64,000 nucleotides of DNA from Azolla pinnata (GCA_037176905.1 JBBBWG010021111.1:62001-126000), one strand, 5' to 3'; shown: positions 1 to 11,848, numbered from the stretch's first letter. Translations and numbers: made by a program. The notes: a model not told the origin generated them from the letters alone.

Positions 1-290
1 ACAAAGGGAAGAATTTGAAGCCAAATGATGGAGTTGATTGTCAGAAAAGGGAGGTATCGAGGGATTCTTGTATAATATCAATCCTCTTGTATTTTTGTAA
101 CTTCTCCTATTGCTCTAACAAAGAAGAATTTGAAGCCAAATGATGGAGTTGATTGTCAAAAAAGGGAGGTATCGAGGGATTCTTGTATAATATCAATCCT
201 CTTGTATTTTTGTAACTTCTCTTATTGCTTCGACAAAGCGAAGAATTTGAAGCCAAATGATGGACTTGCTTGTCAGAAAAGGGAAATTCT
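1..290. repeat. Tandem repeat, about 116 bp unit, 2.5 copies
   Basis: Units begin at about 1, 118 and 233, each opening with ACAAAG followed by GAAGAATTTGAAGCCAAATG. The first two full units are 117 and 115 bases and nearly identical. The third breaks off after about 58 bases. The array may continue left of the window. No coding signal is convincing inside it. Confidence 0.9.
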
Positions 291-1135
291 CCATGAATAA
301 TCAGCCTTTGGGATAGATTGCATAGATGTATATGCATCTTCTTCAGCTAATCCATGGTTTCTAAAAAAAGGAGCGAGATCATTTCTAGTTTCCTGAATTA
401 ACCATCATTGACTGATCCCCATTATATGAAGTAAATTCGAGAGAATTGCAAGCCATGTGTGATAACAAACTTCTGTTTCTGTAATCATCGTTCGAAGCAC
501 AATAAAAACCGATAGAAGGACCACTAAACATACATGTCTAATTGGAGTAAAATCCATTCATTTCACCGACGAGAATGGCGACTGAATCCAAGCTTTTAGT
601 GGTTGTAATGAACGAAAATTTTCCTTTCCAAACTATTCTTTCACTCTCTAGTTTGATAAGAAGTTCGACACTAAACTCCCTTAGTCTGTCGTGCAAATCT
701 TCTATTTTGCCTTAACACGCAGGCAAAGATATGACACGACAAGTGGTGAGAAGAAAGTGTCAGAAGCCTAGAGATATATTGGAACCACTAAGGTCCGAGC
801 AATGGATGAACCAGGAGAGCCAAACAGAGGATCGAATGCGGGTGGTTCTATTCGTATCATCGGCAACTAGCTCCTTCGAATCGGGGCTCACCAGCTATAC
901 GCGATTACACTCTTAGCGTGAGTTAGGCAGCGAGGATGCAACTGTATGTTTTACAACCACCTTCTCAAGTGGAAGTAGCACAAAACCTTATCAATTTCAT
1001 CTAATAAGTCGGTTTCTCTCCCTTGACTATCAGTATTACGTTCATCATACGATTACGTCAATTCCAACAAAACAATCTGAACTCTAAGCGAGAAAAATGG
1101 TTTATTGCTTGTTTCCTTAACGACACACTAAACTC
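291..1135. other. Noncoding stretch, nothing recognised
   Basis: I see no recognisable gene, RNA or element here. The one short forward reading frame (731-916) has no family resemblance and no splice context. The right part may hold the promoter of the downstream ABC ATPase gene, but I cannot point to a specific box. Confidence 0.5.
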
Positions 1136-1161
1136 TTGACTATCATTGGCACTATCATTGG

Positions 1162-1275
1162 CTCTTCTTCTTCTTCTTCTTCTTCTTCTACTATTTCTTA
1201 CTATTTCTTCCTTCTTCTTCTTCTTCTTCTTCTTCTACTATTTCTTCCTTCTTCTTCTTCTTCTTCTTCTTCTTG
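1162..1275. repeat. (CTT)n microsatellite
   Basis: A polypyrimidine CTT tract interrupted twice by CTACTATTTCTTC segments. It lies about 250-360 bases upstream of the chosen start of the ABC ATPase and may belong to its leader or promoter. Reading frames through it are only poly-Ser, poly-Leu or poly-Phe. Confidence 0.9.
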
Positions 1276-1524
1276 TGGATGTGAAGAGCTCCTTCCAAAG
1301 AGATGGATTCTGGCATGGGTACGATCCCCCCCTTCCCTTCCGAGGGCATCCTCATCAGAGGAGTTATGGAAAACTTAGGCCTCTCTCGTTGGCTCTCTGT
1401 TCTTTGTCTGCAGGGCCACAGCCACAGAGCCATGGAAGAATTGGAAACAGCTGTTGGTTGTGATCAAATGGAAGGAAGCCGTGTGTAAATTCTCATCTGC
1501 TTGCTTGCTGCATCACCACAGAGG

Positions 1525-3722
1525 ATGTTGCACCTGTGCACAGTCGCTTCAACACTCCCAAACTCTGGTATTGCGCAAGGTATGTTTGTCTGTATTTGTC
1601 TGTGTACGTGTTGTTTCTTTGTGTGTGTGTGTGTGAATGAATGAATGAGTGAGTGAGTGAGTGAGTGATTTGGATGGAATTCATGAGAGGGGAGAAAAAA
1701 AGTTCATTGCTTGTTTCGGCATGTTCATGAAGCTTGTAAGAAGGGTGTGGCCATTGATGTGAAACACTTGCATCTGAGCTTCAAGAGAGATTCAAGATCC
1801 ATCCCTGTCCTCAGAGATTGCTGTATGAGCATCCCTGAAGGCGAGCTCTGGATGCTTCTCGGACCCAACGGATGTGGAAAATCCACCCTTCTCAAGGTGA
1901 CTCCCTCTTTGACTCAACACACTGCACGTAATCATCCTCACATATGTCTTTTCTTGTTTACCAAGACGTGGTAAATGCCATCCATTTTGTGTAGAAGAAG
2001 AAAAAAAAAAGAGTGTGATTATGTGCTTAACCATGGATATTTCTTCAACCTTTCAAAGCTTGTTGATTCTGTAATATGGAATTCATAAAGAGGTTCAGGC
2101 AAAACTCTGAAAGGGGTTTACAGCTTGCCTTTGATGATAAATGGATAATTTTCTTTTTCTTAAAGATGAATGTGGTGTGTATAGAAATGGTAAGTTTTCT
2201 TTGTTGCATTCGAAACCCCAACCATTATGATCTGACATTAAAAAACACAGGCATTGGCTGGGCTCCTGAAGCCTACATCAGGAGAGCTATTTATCCAAGG
2301 ACGCAAGAGCTTTGTGTTCCAAAATCCTGATCATCAGGTGTGAGCATCTAATCTAACCAAACCTTAAGACCATTTCTCGTTAAATTTCTTGTGGCAGCCT
2401 GTTGATTCTCTAATTCTTTGCATAAACTCCGATGATATTATATGTATTTGATTTTGTTCAGGTTGTAATGCCTACAGCTGAAGCTGATGTTGCATTTGGG
2501 CTTGGTAGTCTCGAACTTTCTCATGAAGAAGTGAGAGAAAGGGTTGTGAAGTCTCTGGATGCTGTTGGCATGTCTGAGTACCTTCAAGTAACAAAAAGAA
2601 ACTCTTTTCTTTAAAATTCCAGGTTACTGTTGGGGTCTATAAGTGATTGTAAATATTCCAATGGAGTAGAATTGTTTTTGGGTCCATGTGGTGGACAAAT
2701 TCAACCTATGGGACTGGATCCTCAGAAACATCTCTTATAACTATCTCTTTACTTAGAATGGGACTATTCATTTGTAGTGAAAGCTCTCTATGTGAAAACA
2801 ATTCCCCCATATATGTGCTTAACCTTTGTGGTGTAGATTTTAGGACATTTAAAGTATCAAGCCCATCTGACAAGTCACATCATTGTTCTCACGAATCTGT
2901 ATATGAGGAGCATGAGAGAAGCAAGTGATAGTCATAGATGTGAATTAATGTACTTGGGGATATGGGTTTTAACTCTGCGTGGGGTGTGTGTGTGTGTGTG
3001 TGTGTGTACTTTTTCCTATGCTTGTTTAGAGACCAGTGCAGACTTTGAGTGGTGGACAGAAACAACGTGTTGCCATTGCTGGTGCATTAGCAGAGATGAG
3101 CAAAGTCTTGCTTCTGGATGAATTGACCACTTTTCTCGACGAAAGAGATCAGGTCAAATAAGTTTTTCTCCTCAAAACTTCTTTTTCATCTTTTTCTAGC
3201 AGGCAAAGTGCATGTGTATCTATTTGTTCATGAAGCCTTCCATTTTCACAGTGTCTGACATAGAAATGAAGAGACGTACATCATAGAAAGGTAAAACACC
3301 CACATCATATTGTACACCGCTCATATATGTTCAGCCTTCAAAACGTAGTAATAAACCATATGAGCTAGCTATATTCGAAGTTGTGTGTTTGCATTTAAAA
3401 AAACCTTGCACATGCGCAAATATGGCCAAGGTATGGAATGAAAAATAGTCCACATGACTTAGTTATGGGAAGTTACAAAGAGTGGAGAATTTTTTGTGCT
3501 GTTCAGATGGGTGTAATTGAAGCAGTCAGGAGAGTCGTAGATGGACCAGATGGAGGAGTAACTGCATTGTGGGTTACACACCGGCTTGAGGAATTAGATT
3601 ATGCAGACGGCGCAGTCTACATGGAGAATGGTGCAGCTGTTCTCAGCGGCCCAGTGGCGGTTGTGAAGGAATTTCTTGAAAGAAAGCAGCAAGAATACCG
3701 AAACTCGTTCACTTCATATTAA
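1525..3722 (+). CDS. ABCI10: ABCI10-like (NAP13) plastid ABC ATPase, ECF-type
   Basis: Nucleotide-binding subunit of a bacterial-type (ECF/cobalt-type) ABC transporter. In Arabidopsis ABCI10 is plastid-targeted and linked to metal homeostasis. Exons: 1525-1579, 1733-1896 (or from 1703), 2251-2337, 2462-2587, 3030-3152, 3507-3722. They join in phase to 256 (or 266) residues, against about 271 in Arabidopsis. Visible motifs in order: Walker [11 protein letters not shown]-loop FQNPDHQ, signature LSGGQ, Walker B VLLLDE with the catalytic Glu, and switch His in WVTHRLEEL. The protein has no membrane segments, as expected for a separate ATPase subunit. The start is the first ATG in frame after a stop at 1486. 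The N-terminus before the ABC domain is short, so an upstream exon with a fuller transit peptide is possible. Intron 4 contains a (GT)n run near 2984-3008. The core is certain; the first exon is not. Confidence 0.92.
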
Positions 3723-4445
3723 GGCCTTAATCAATGTTTTCTCTCAAGTCTTGTAAGATTAGCCCTGGCGATTGTCCATCCATTATAAAATACAAAATCT
3801 TGTTGCTGATGTTCTTTGCCAATCAAAGAAAAAGAAGAAAGAGATTGTATTGCTAAAAACAAGTCATTTGTTTTAGGCCAAATGTTAAATCTGAGGGAGG
3901 AAGTCTTACTCTGCAAACAGATTTTATTCGAGGAGGGATCCATATCCAAATATATATATGTTTGACCTTTTTTTAAATAAAATTACTCTAGCTCTATGGT
4001 GAGAAAGATCGGAGGGAAATTTTGACAAAGCTTCGAATATGAAGTTCTGCTTTTAGGATGAGAAGTATTCAGATAGGTGCTCTGAAAACTGAAATTTCCA
4101 AGAAAGACTGGTTTCTAATCTACCACTTCTGGGTGGCTTTTGACAGTGTAGATTCGGATGATTCTTTGGAAGGTTATATATGTGATTGAAGGCTGGGATT
4201 ATTGTCAGGCCTGTATTGCCCAGAATGCTGTTACTTCCTGTCCGATTCCAGGTCATCAAACTGTTCGAGGATGGAACTTTTGCATCAATGTAACATTGAT
4301 TTGAACGAGTAGACAAATCCTTATGAAAGCAATCAAATGTCTGCATTGTGGGTGGGAATCCATGTTATGATTCGGATCATTGCCGTATGGTTATTTTGTA
4401 CTTGCCACAAATTTAGCCTCATGTGGGATATCTGAGCTTAGATTC
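3723..4445. other. Intergenic, nothing recognised
   Basis: Short spacer between the ABC ATPase stop and the PPR start. It presumably holds the 3' untranslated region of the first gene and the promoter of the second. No repeats or RNA genes were noticed. Confidence 0.5.
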
Positions 4446-6296
4446 ATGAATCATATATATGCCAGTTCTAGGCATTCCTCTGCCTTTTCCTTACTTTCTT
4501 TCACAGCTTCCTTGCTCTGTTTCTTGCTTTGGCCTTCTTCCTCCCTTTTTGATGATTTCATCTATGAATGCATGAGGTATGGTGACCCAAAGAGACTCCT
4601 CAGCCTGCTCGAGAAGGAAGTGGCAGGGAATGGTGGTGGTGGTGGTGGCCATGTCTTCTCTCCCAGGGTCAGAGAAGACATTGTTGTCTCCTTGCTCAGG
4701 GCTTGTGCCAAGCATAGAGATGGAGAGATGGGCTCTGAGATACACAGCTACTTGACAGCAGCAGCAGCAGCACCAGGAACAGGATTGCTGGCCAATGTCT
4801 TTGTGGGCACTGCTCTCATCCACATGTATGCCAAATGTGGAGCTATGGTGGAAGCTCGGCAGGTGCTGGATTCGCTCCCAGCAAGGAACGTCGTCTCCTG
4901 GAACGCGCTCATCTCAGGGTACTCGCAGCATGGCCATGGAAGCTTGGCTCTGGATTGCTATGAAGAGATGAGAAGCCATGGAGTCTCCCCCGATGCCGCC
5001 ACGCTCTCTTGCACCATGAAAGCTTGTGCGAGCTTGCTGGATCTGGGCAGAGGCCGAGAGCTCCACGCCGATGCATCGAAGATGGGGACCTGCGGAACGA
5101 ATCGATTCGTCGCGAACGCGCTCGTGGACATGTACTCGAAGTGCCGATCGATGGCGGAGGCGCATCAGGCGATGGAGAGGCACCCGAGCCGCGATGTCGT
5201 GACTTGGAATGCGCTGATAGCAGGGTACGCCGAATGCGGGTGGATCGATGAAGCCTTGGGGTGCTTCGAACAAGCGCAGATCGAGGGCATATCTCCGGAT
5301 GCGGTAACCTTCGCATCGTGCCTGAAAGCATGCGGAATCGTGGGCGATGATGGAAGAGGCGGAGCTTTGCTTGCGCAGATCCGGAGGATCGGATCGCTGG
5401 AGGGCGATCCGACGATCGGAACCGCGTCGATCGACATGTACGCGAAATGCAACAGGCTAGATCGGGCGAGGGAAGCGTTCGATAGCCTGCGGATCAGAGA
5501 TGTGGTATCGTGGTCCGCGCTCATCGCCGGCTATTCTCGGAGCAGCCGAAGCGAGGAAGCCCTGATGTGCTTCGAGGAGATGAAGCTCGAGGGCGTAGCT
5601 CCGAATGCAGTGACACTCTCCGCGATCCTGAAATCGTGCGGAAGCATCGGAGCTGCCCACAAGGGCGAGGAAATGCGCGAGTATGCCCAGCGGAAGGGAT
5701 GGCTGGGATCGGATCAGATCGTGGGCAATGCGATCATCGACATGTATCTCAAATGCGGTCTTCTCGCGAAGGCGCAGGAAGTGTTCGACGAGCTTCCGGC
5801 ACGGAACGTGGTCTCTTGGACATCGTTGATGACAGGATATGTGCAGCTCGGGAGCTTCCGAGAGGTCCTTTCGACCTTCGACAAGATGAGAATGGATGAT
5901 GTGGATCCCAATCCGGTGACGTTGGTGAGCTTGTTGAATGCATGCAGTCATGAGGGGTGTGTGGAAACAGGGGAGGCGACGTTCTTCGGGTTCATGAGCA
6001 GGTCCCAAGGCATCTGCTGCCCTGCGGAGCTCGAGCTCCACCATAGCATCATGGTAGATCTCTTCAGCAGATCGGGGCAGATGGATCGAGCCGTGGCCAT
6101 GGTGAGGGGCTCGGCGCCCCACCCTAGCATCGCAACTTGCCTTGCCCTGCTCAGCGCTTGCCGGAGATGGCACCATGTCGACCTCGCCCGCGATGCATTC
6201 GGATTGGCGATGCAGATCGACGGCATGAATGCTGCAGCCCACGTCTGTATGCGCAACATATATGCGGAAGCTGAAGGCAGCCTGAAATGCTGCTAA
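4446..6296 (+). CDS. PLS-class pentatricopeptide repeat (PPR) protein
   Basis: Predicted organellar RNA-binding protein. The reading frame is intronless, 616 residues from the first ATG. Repeats of about 31-36 residues run from roughly residue 65 to 530, with hallmark strings MYAKCG, VVSWNALI, SYSQHG-like and VSPDAATLS, arranged like P-L-S triplets. The end resembles an E motif (HPSIATCLALLSACR, then HVCMRNIYAEAEG) but stops there, so there is no complete E+ or DYW editing domain. A protein of this kind usually needs a partner for C-to-U editing, or acts in splicing or stability. The N-terminus has a hydrophobic Ser/Leu-rich stretch that could target an organelle. The stop codon TAA is the first three bases of a telomere-type repeat, and a second copy of the last about 30 codons lies 271 bases downstream ending in TAG. 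The present stop therefore seems to have been supplied by an inserted repeat. Confidence 0.93.
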   Translation: MNHIYASSRHSSAFSLLSFTASLLCFLLWPSSSLFDDFIYECMRYGDPKRLLSLLEKEVAGNGGGGGGHVFSPRVREDIVVSLLRACAKHRDGEMGSEIHSYLTAAAAAPGTGLLANVFVGTALIHMYAKCGAMVEARQVLDSLPARNVVSWNALISGYSQHGHGSLALDCYEEMRSHGVSPDAATLSCTMKACASLLDLGRGRELHADASKMGTCGTNRFVANALVDMYSKCRSMAEAHQAMERHPSRDVVTWNALIAGYAECGWIDEALGCFEQAQIEGISPDAVTFASCLKACGIVGDDGRGGALLAQIRRIGSLEGDPTIGTASIDMYAKCNRLDRAREAFDSLRIRDVVSWSALIAGYSRSSRSEEALMCFEEMKLEGVAPNAVTLSAILKSCGSIGAAHKGEEMREYAQRKGWLGSDQIVGNAIIDMYLKCGLLAKAQEVFDELPARNVVSWTSLMTGYVQLGSFREVLSTFDKMRMDDVDPNPVTLVSLLNACSHEGCVETGEATFFGFMSRSQGICCPAELELHHSIMVDLFSRSGQMDRAVAMVRGSAPHPSIATCLALLSACRRWHHVDLARDAFGLAMQIDGMNAAAHVCMRNIYAEAEGSLKCC

Positions 6297-6328
6297 ACCC
6301 TAAACCCTAAACCCCTAAACCCTAAACT
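6294..6328. repeat. Interstitial telomere-type repeat (CCCTAAA)n
   Basis: About five units of the plant telomere repeat, beginning with the PPR stop codon. The duplicated segment downstream lacks it, so it looks like an insertion of about 28-35 bases into one copy of a tandem duplication. Confidence 0.9.
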
Positions 6329-6471
6329 AGAAAGGCTATTTTTCCTTTACAAACTTTGGATACCCGAATCGGCATTCAAACAGCTCTTCGAGGTCTTTTT
6401 TCTTTTTAGACGCGGATGGGGGAATTCTGGAACAGAATGGAGCTCAACCATATGGTATATGGAATGCTGTT

Positions 6472-6720
6472 GGATTGGCGATGCAGATCGACGGTATGAA
6501 TGTCGCAGGCCATGTCTGTATGCTCAACGTATATGCGGAAGATGAAGGCACTCGGAAATGCTGCTAGATCGGAATCGTGTAGGGTTTTCTTACAAACTTT
6601 GGATAACCGAATCGGCATTCAAACAGCTCTTCAAGGTCCTTTTAGACACGGATGGGGAATTCTGAAACAGAGTGGAGCTCAGCCATATGGTTATTATGGA
6701 AAATGCTGGCGATATCGTGC
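6472..6720 (+). pseudogene. Duplicated 3' end of the PPR gene plus flank
   Basis: Bases from 6472 repeat those from 6201. The first about 93 bases would encode GLAMQIDGMNVAGHVCMLN, then the rest of an E-motif end and a TAG stop, in the same frame as the PPR C-terminus. The following about 150 bases match the PPR 3' flank (6331-6474), including AACTTTGGATA and GCATTCAAACAGCTCTTC. Only the tail is present, so this is a partial tandem duplicate and not a gene. Its HVCMLNVYAE reads closer to the usual E-motif wording than the upstream copy. Confidence 0.85.
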
Positions 6721-7565
6721 CAACAAATGGAAATCTCAGTCGCAATGGAAGCAGCCGTCACTCCATCCGGCTTCAGATGAATCAACGTGGTTTCAGGTAT
6801 CAGTTTAGTCAGCAATGGTGTGCTCGGGGAACAATTGTGGCATTTCATGATTCGGCTGCATTTTGCATCCGAAATGAGAGAAAATTCGAAGAAATCCTCG
6901 AATGATTTCCGGACTCGAGGGCAAAGCTGTTGGTTTATATCCAAGTGTTCAGATGATCTCCATCTGACACTTAAGCTTTTTGTGCTAAAAATCCATTTCA
7001 GTTTCAGTGGTTATCTGCAAATGGGTAACCCCCTCCATCAGAACAGTGATGGTATCGTTGCTATTCGATGGATCGAATGGATGGCAAACTCTGATCTGCA
7101 TGCAGATTACATGGCCATGGCCAGTCACGATGCGCTGCCGACTACTTCGAAACGATCTTATATATGCATTTGCTTGTCATATGCGGGGTTTTCATCGCAT
7201 TCTCCATTGCCAAAGGTGCATGGGGCTAGGCTTTTTTGTTTGCTTCGTTACGAGGCGGTATACATGAGATCAAAAGGAGATGGAAGTGTGCTCTCGATCG
7301 ATCGGAGCTTGATTGGGGGAGAGTGCATCGATTGGAAATGGGGACTGATCATGCTATGTATGCTGATGAACTCTGTCGATGGAAAGAAGTTAAGAACATG
7401 CACTTCTCTAACCTGATCTATGAAGAAGAAGAAAATGAAGATGATGCTTGGTCCATCCACCTTTCTGCATCTGTATCTGTCCCAAGAGAAGACATATATA
7501 CGATTCGATCATCCTGTTCATGTAGAGAGACATTTATCTGATCTAAATTCATCGGACTAAGGTGA
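6721..7565. other. Noncoding stretch, nothing recognised
   Basis: Several overlapping frames are open here (the longest about 209 codons, 6787-7416), but none resembles a known family or shows a consistent gene structure. It may be old flank of the PPR duplication. Confidence 0.4.
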
Positions 7566-8106
7566 GGGAGACTTACCAGCAAATGCCTAACAAAATCGTA
7601 AATTATATTTTAACGGCTACTAAACTCAATCAATTGATTGACACCAAATCAGTGAAGTTTGAGCTGAATTAACATCAAGTTACTCAATTGATTAATGCTC
7701 AATTAATTGATTAGCACCAAATCAATTAATTGCGAGGTCAATTTGCATCAAATTAATTAATTGACTAGCACCAAATTAATACGTTATTCAATTCATTAGA
7801 TTCTAAAATTACTGACTAATATGCCAATCAATTAATTAGATTCCAAAACTGCTAGTTACTATGTTAAGCAATTAATTCGATTCTAAAATTACCAACTTTT
7901 ATTAATTGAATATAGTAAGGAAATCGATTAGGATCAATTAGTGGGAAGGGATTAGGAATGAAATCAATTAAGGTTATACTAATGAAATTAATTGGGCGTC
8001 AATTGCTAGTGGAAGATAAAGAGTAGGCGTTAATTTCTAATTTGTGACTTTAGTAGGCATTAAAATGTAATTTATACTTCTGTTAGGGGTTTTTATTGGT
8101 AGCTCT
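7566..8106. mobile_element. MITE-like element with inverted ends (copy 1)
   Basis: An AT-rich segment of about 540 bp full of TCAATTAATTGATTA-like words. The left end (7573-7620) contains CCTAACAAAATCGTAAATTA and GGCTACTAAA. The reverse complement of the right end (8056-8104) reads CCTAACAGAAGTATAAATTA and GCCTACTAAA. These are imperfect terminal inverted repeats of about 45-50 bp. No transposase frame is present, so the element is nonautonomous. Related copies lie at 62883-63477 and, as a fragment, at 54340-54531. I could not settle the exact ends or a target-site duplication, so the superfamily is open. Confidence 0.75.
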
Positions 8107-8707
8107 CTCTCTCTCTCCAAAGGCAAACGTCAAATTGACTTGGAAAACCATGTCCAATAGAGTAGTAGCACAAACGATCCAAACGATCGAATCGCGCCCA
8201 CAGAAACAACAACCCTAGCAACAAGTCAAGCTAAGGTAGCAATGGGACAGCTCGCCTTGCCCATGATCAGATCGGTGAGCTTTTATATTATCAGATCAAT
8301 CCAGATCCCCGTGGCTTACGCACGACATTACAAAACAGATGGGCTGGACTTTGGGTCTATACGCCTGCGGCATGTCAAACAAAACATGATCATCGTGCTT
8401 AACGCGGTATGGCAGTTTTTTCGATTCATTACTCAAATCGATAATAATACCCTAAGAGCAAGCTATATAGCATTGACTAGGTTTGCAAAGTACACTCTCT
8501 TCTCGTACACGTTTACAAGCCGGATCACGCGTCGGGAATTGCGTGGTTTCTCGTTCCTCAAAGCCGGCCTTTTTCCAGAGGCCATTTCGGGGGGAAACCA
8601 TGCGATCCAGACAGAGCCCAATCGTCAGCAACTGTTCGATTCTCCGAATGTTGGGTAGGCGACAAGCTTGTCGCAATTTGTTTCTGGAGATGGGCTGTCT
8701 GCTGCTG

Positions 8708-8739
<32 letters not shown>

Positions 8740-9196
8740 AAGCCCTAATCGGCGCACACAAATATGGACTTGGTCCACTGCTTGCTTTCAAATGGTCCAT
8801 CTTGAAGATATTTATTTAGGACTCTCTCTGTCTCTATATCTTGCTTTTCAAGTTATAAGATGAAGAAGCTGCAAAAGATGTACGTGTATCTGCTCTCTTC
8901 TATCAGTCGTAGCCTGTCGTCATTTTCGGAGCCGTATGGATCGAATGAGGACCACCCCGGTTTCGGATTGGTGTCGTTAGCTGAGCAATGTTGCATCGTC
9001 CTCGTGGCGTTGGAATCGGGCCCCGACTTGCACCGCAGATCGCAGAAGCGAAGCCTACGGGCGCAGATCAGGGGTCGTGAATCGATCCTGAGGGCGACAG
9101 AGCAGAAGGTTTCTCGAGACAAAGCTAAAACAACTTACTGAGCAACTGATAAGGGAAGATGTTAAAGGAAGAAAAGGGCGCTAGACCAGTGCCGCA
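8107..9196. other. Noncoding stretch, nothing recognised
   Basis: It contains a CT microsatellite at about 8103-8117 and several overlapping short frames (8242-8658, 8483-8863, 8860-9141), none with a recognisable domain. A GATGAT run lies near 8707-8740. Confidence 0.4.
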
Positions 9197-9222
9197 GTTT
9201 AGGGTTAGGGTTTAGGGTTTAG
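9197..9222. repeat. Interstitial telomere-type repeat (TTTAGGG/TTAGGG)
   Basis: About four units in TTAGGG/TTTAGGG orientation, mixing 6- and 7-base units. It is isolated in noncoding sequence. Confidence 0.85.
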
Positions 9223-11171
9223 TAGAAGCAAAAGGAGGATAAGTCCATCGGATCGGTCTGATCTGGCCTATCCTAATTAATCTTATGGAGTGATCTTATG
9301 GAGTGATCATTGGGGCTACATATGTAAATCCAGTGTATTTGCATGGAAGAAAGAGGTGATAAGATCTGCCAACCTTTTCAATCCGAATCTTTTTCCTTGA
9401 CTTTAGGAAGGACTTTGGGCCTAAAGTCAAATCCTAAAGTACAAAATCGAAAAGAAGTGGTACTCTTTACGGATCGTAGTACAATATTTATACACACACA
9501 GCCACGCATTAATTATATATATATATATATATGCGTATGTATACATACTAATGTTTTGCAAAATGCAAATAAAATCTCCCCCAAATAGTAGCCCAATGTA
9601 AAGGCCCTCTAATCCTTGTGGTTTTGCTTAATTTGGGGCGCTAGATTATGGATTAGTTAGTCAAATCAACTACTTGGGCATATAGCTCAAGTTATGCCCT
9701 TGATTCTATACGCATATAGTCTGCGGATTTTCGTTTTTTGTTTCAATAATGTTTCTGCCCCAAATTGTGCAATTATATTAGGAATTTGATGTCCACAAAT
9801 TCAACGAAAAAAAAGCCTACTTAGTTGTTCAATTAATGGAGGCATTAAAAATCGTGAGTCAGAAGGCCATTACATGTGGGCATTAATACGATTAAATACT
9901 TGATTAAATAGATGCTAATCCCTCCTTTTTCTTCTTCTTCTTCTTTGTTTTGGCTTTTATACTCTTATCCAACAGATGATTAATACCAATAACTGCTTTT
10001 TTCCCTCTGTTTTCTTATGTTTTTTAGAATGCTCAAACAGTGATTAGACATATGTAAACTAAAAGGCAAAAGAAAAGAAAAAAAAATGAGGAATTAAGAA
10101 GCAATCGGATGGAACAAATTGTTTAAAAAAAAAAGGGAATTCAATTGGGCATGTTTAATTAGGCGTAGATAATTAAAACAAAAAACAGATAGATAAGATA
10201 AGGCCTCCAAATTGAAGGCTTTTCTTCCAAAATTTGCATATAAAATCCGGTCAGTAGCCATGGAAACGCTGCTGATTCCCCAACCAAATCTCTTCTCATC
10301 ACTCGCTACTTCTCTTCTGATCACATCCAAATCCCAGATTCAAGCGCTTCCATCAATCTTCTCCTCACAATCTGTGTGTTATCCCAAAGAGATTGGATCA
10401 AATAATCCATCCATCCACTCATCCATCGTCGAAATTTCCAAACCGGTCTCTAATCATTCCCAGCAATCGTTCTGCCCAATCCGATCCAAAAATTAGTCTC
10501 CAGACTGATTCGAACCGATTCATCAATCGCGATTCTCTGATCCGAAACTGCCTAGCCCGATCCGAGGCAGCTGATTCATCAAATCGCTCGCTCATGAATT
10601 ATTCGACGATGATCGGAGTCTAGTCCGGCTTCGAATCGCCCATCCAATCATCATCCGATGATCCAGCCCCTCGTCATCTGCTGCAATGAATCGCCGCCGC
10701 ACCTCCGGTTATAATCCGATCCAGCCCCCCGTCTGATTAATCAGCCGATCCTGGTTCGGCGCCGATCCAGAAATTCCGAGATCGGCTCAGCCCAATCGAT
10801 CATTCGCCCAGATCATTCCCAGAAGAATACAACATCCCTCATCCAGAATTCAGTCTGAAATATTTTTAGTCCGCGATCCCAATCGATCCAGAACCCGCGC
10901 CCAATCATTCTAGCTGATGCATAGCCCAATCCTGATCATATTGTACAGCAGCAGCACGGCGAGTATATGCAGCGATCTGCAAGCCAGGTAGAGGCAAACC
11001 GATCCATCAGTCAGATTGAATCAGATCAGGCTGCCGATACTAATCGGTACAACAATCTTATCATATAAGGAGAGAGAAGGGGATCAAAAATCCTTGAGGC
11101 CCCATTGTGTAGTAGGAAGTCTTCGAGGCATCGATCGATCGATACCCTGAACCCAAAACCAGAGGCTGGAT
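9223..11171. other. Noncoding region upstream of the PP2C gene
   Basis: AT-rich to about 10.2 kb, including an (AT)n run near 9514-9531. It then changes abruptly to GATC/CCGATCC-rich sequence (10.5-11.1 kb) that probably includes the promoter and leader of the PP2C gene. No gene or RNA was recognised. Confidence 0.5.
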
Positions 11172-11848
11172 ATGGTGATCAGCCGGCGATTGACGGAATG
11201 TTGGAGGATGGTGGAGGATTACGTGGCGAGGCAGTCGTCCAAGGTGTACATGATGAGCCATCTGATGAGCCCGATCTCGGCCCACCATAGCCACGATGAA
11301 GATGCCCTGCTATGGCACAGGGACCTCAACCTGTACAAGCCCGTGTACAAGCAGGCGCCCGATGGCCTGCACAATGTCCTCGACGGAGACCTGTCCATGG
11401 CCGTCGTGCAAGCCAACGCATCGCTCGAGGACCAGTGCCAGGTGAAGGCGGGGCCCTTCGCCACGCTCGTGGGCGTCTACGATGGCCATGGCGGCCCCGA
11501 TGCAGCCCGCTTCATCGCCCACCGCCTCTTCCCCAAGATCGAAGGTCCTCCACCTGCATCTACCGATCCACGATAATGATGATGATTCATTGATTCATTT
11601 GATTCCTTGATTCATTGGTTGATTGGTTGATTGATCGATCGATCGATTGATTGATTGATTGATGATGGTTGAGCTATACCCATGATCAGTTTCCGATCCT
11701 GACACAATTCCAGTTCCGATCTGTGGCTATAGCATTCTGATTCTGATCTGGGGCATAGCTACCAATCTATGATGATAATAATGATGATGATGATGATTGA
11801 TTGATTGATTGATGATGATGATTGATTGATTGCTTGATCATGATCATG

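Noticed and set aside
731-916. 61-codon plus-strand frame
   Set aside because: Too short and unlike any family I know; likely chance.
5457-6242. 261-codon minus-strand frame in the PPR gene
   Set aside because: It is antisense to an unmistakable PPR coding region and has no recognisable domain.
6787-7416. 209-codon plus-strand frame downstream of the PPR gene
   Set aside because: No family resemblance, no clear start context, and it overlaps other open frames in the same region.
8242-9141. Several overlapping frames of 80-138 codons on both strands
   Set aside because: They conflict with each other and none resembles a known protein; no splice model joins them.
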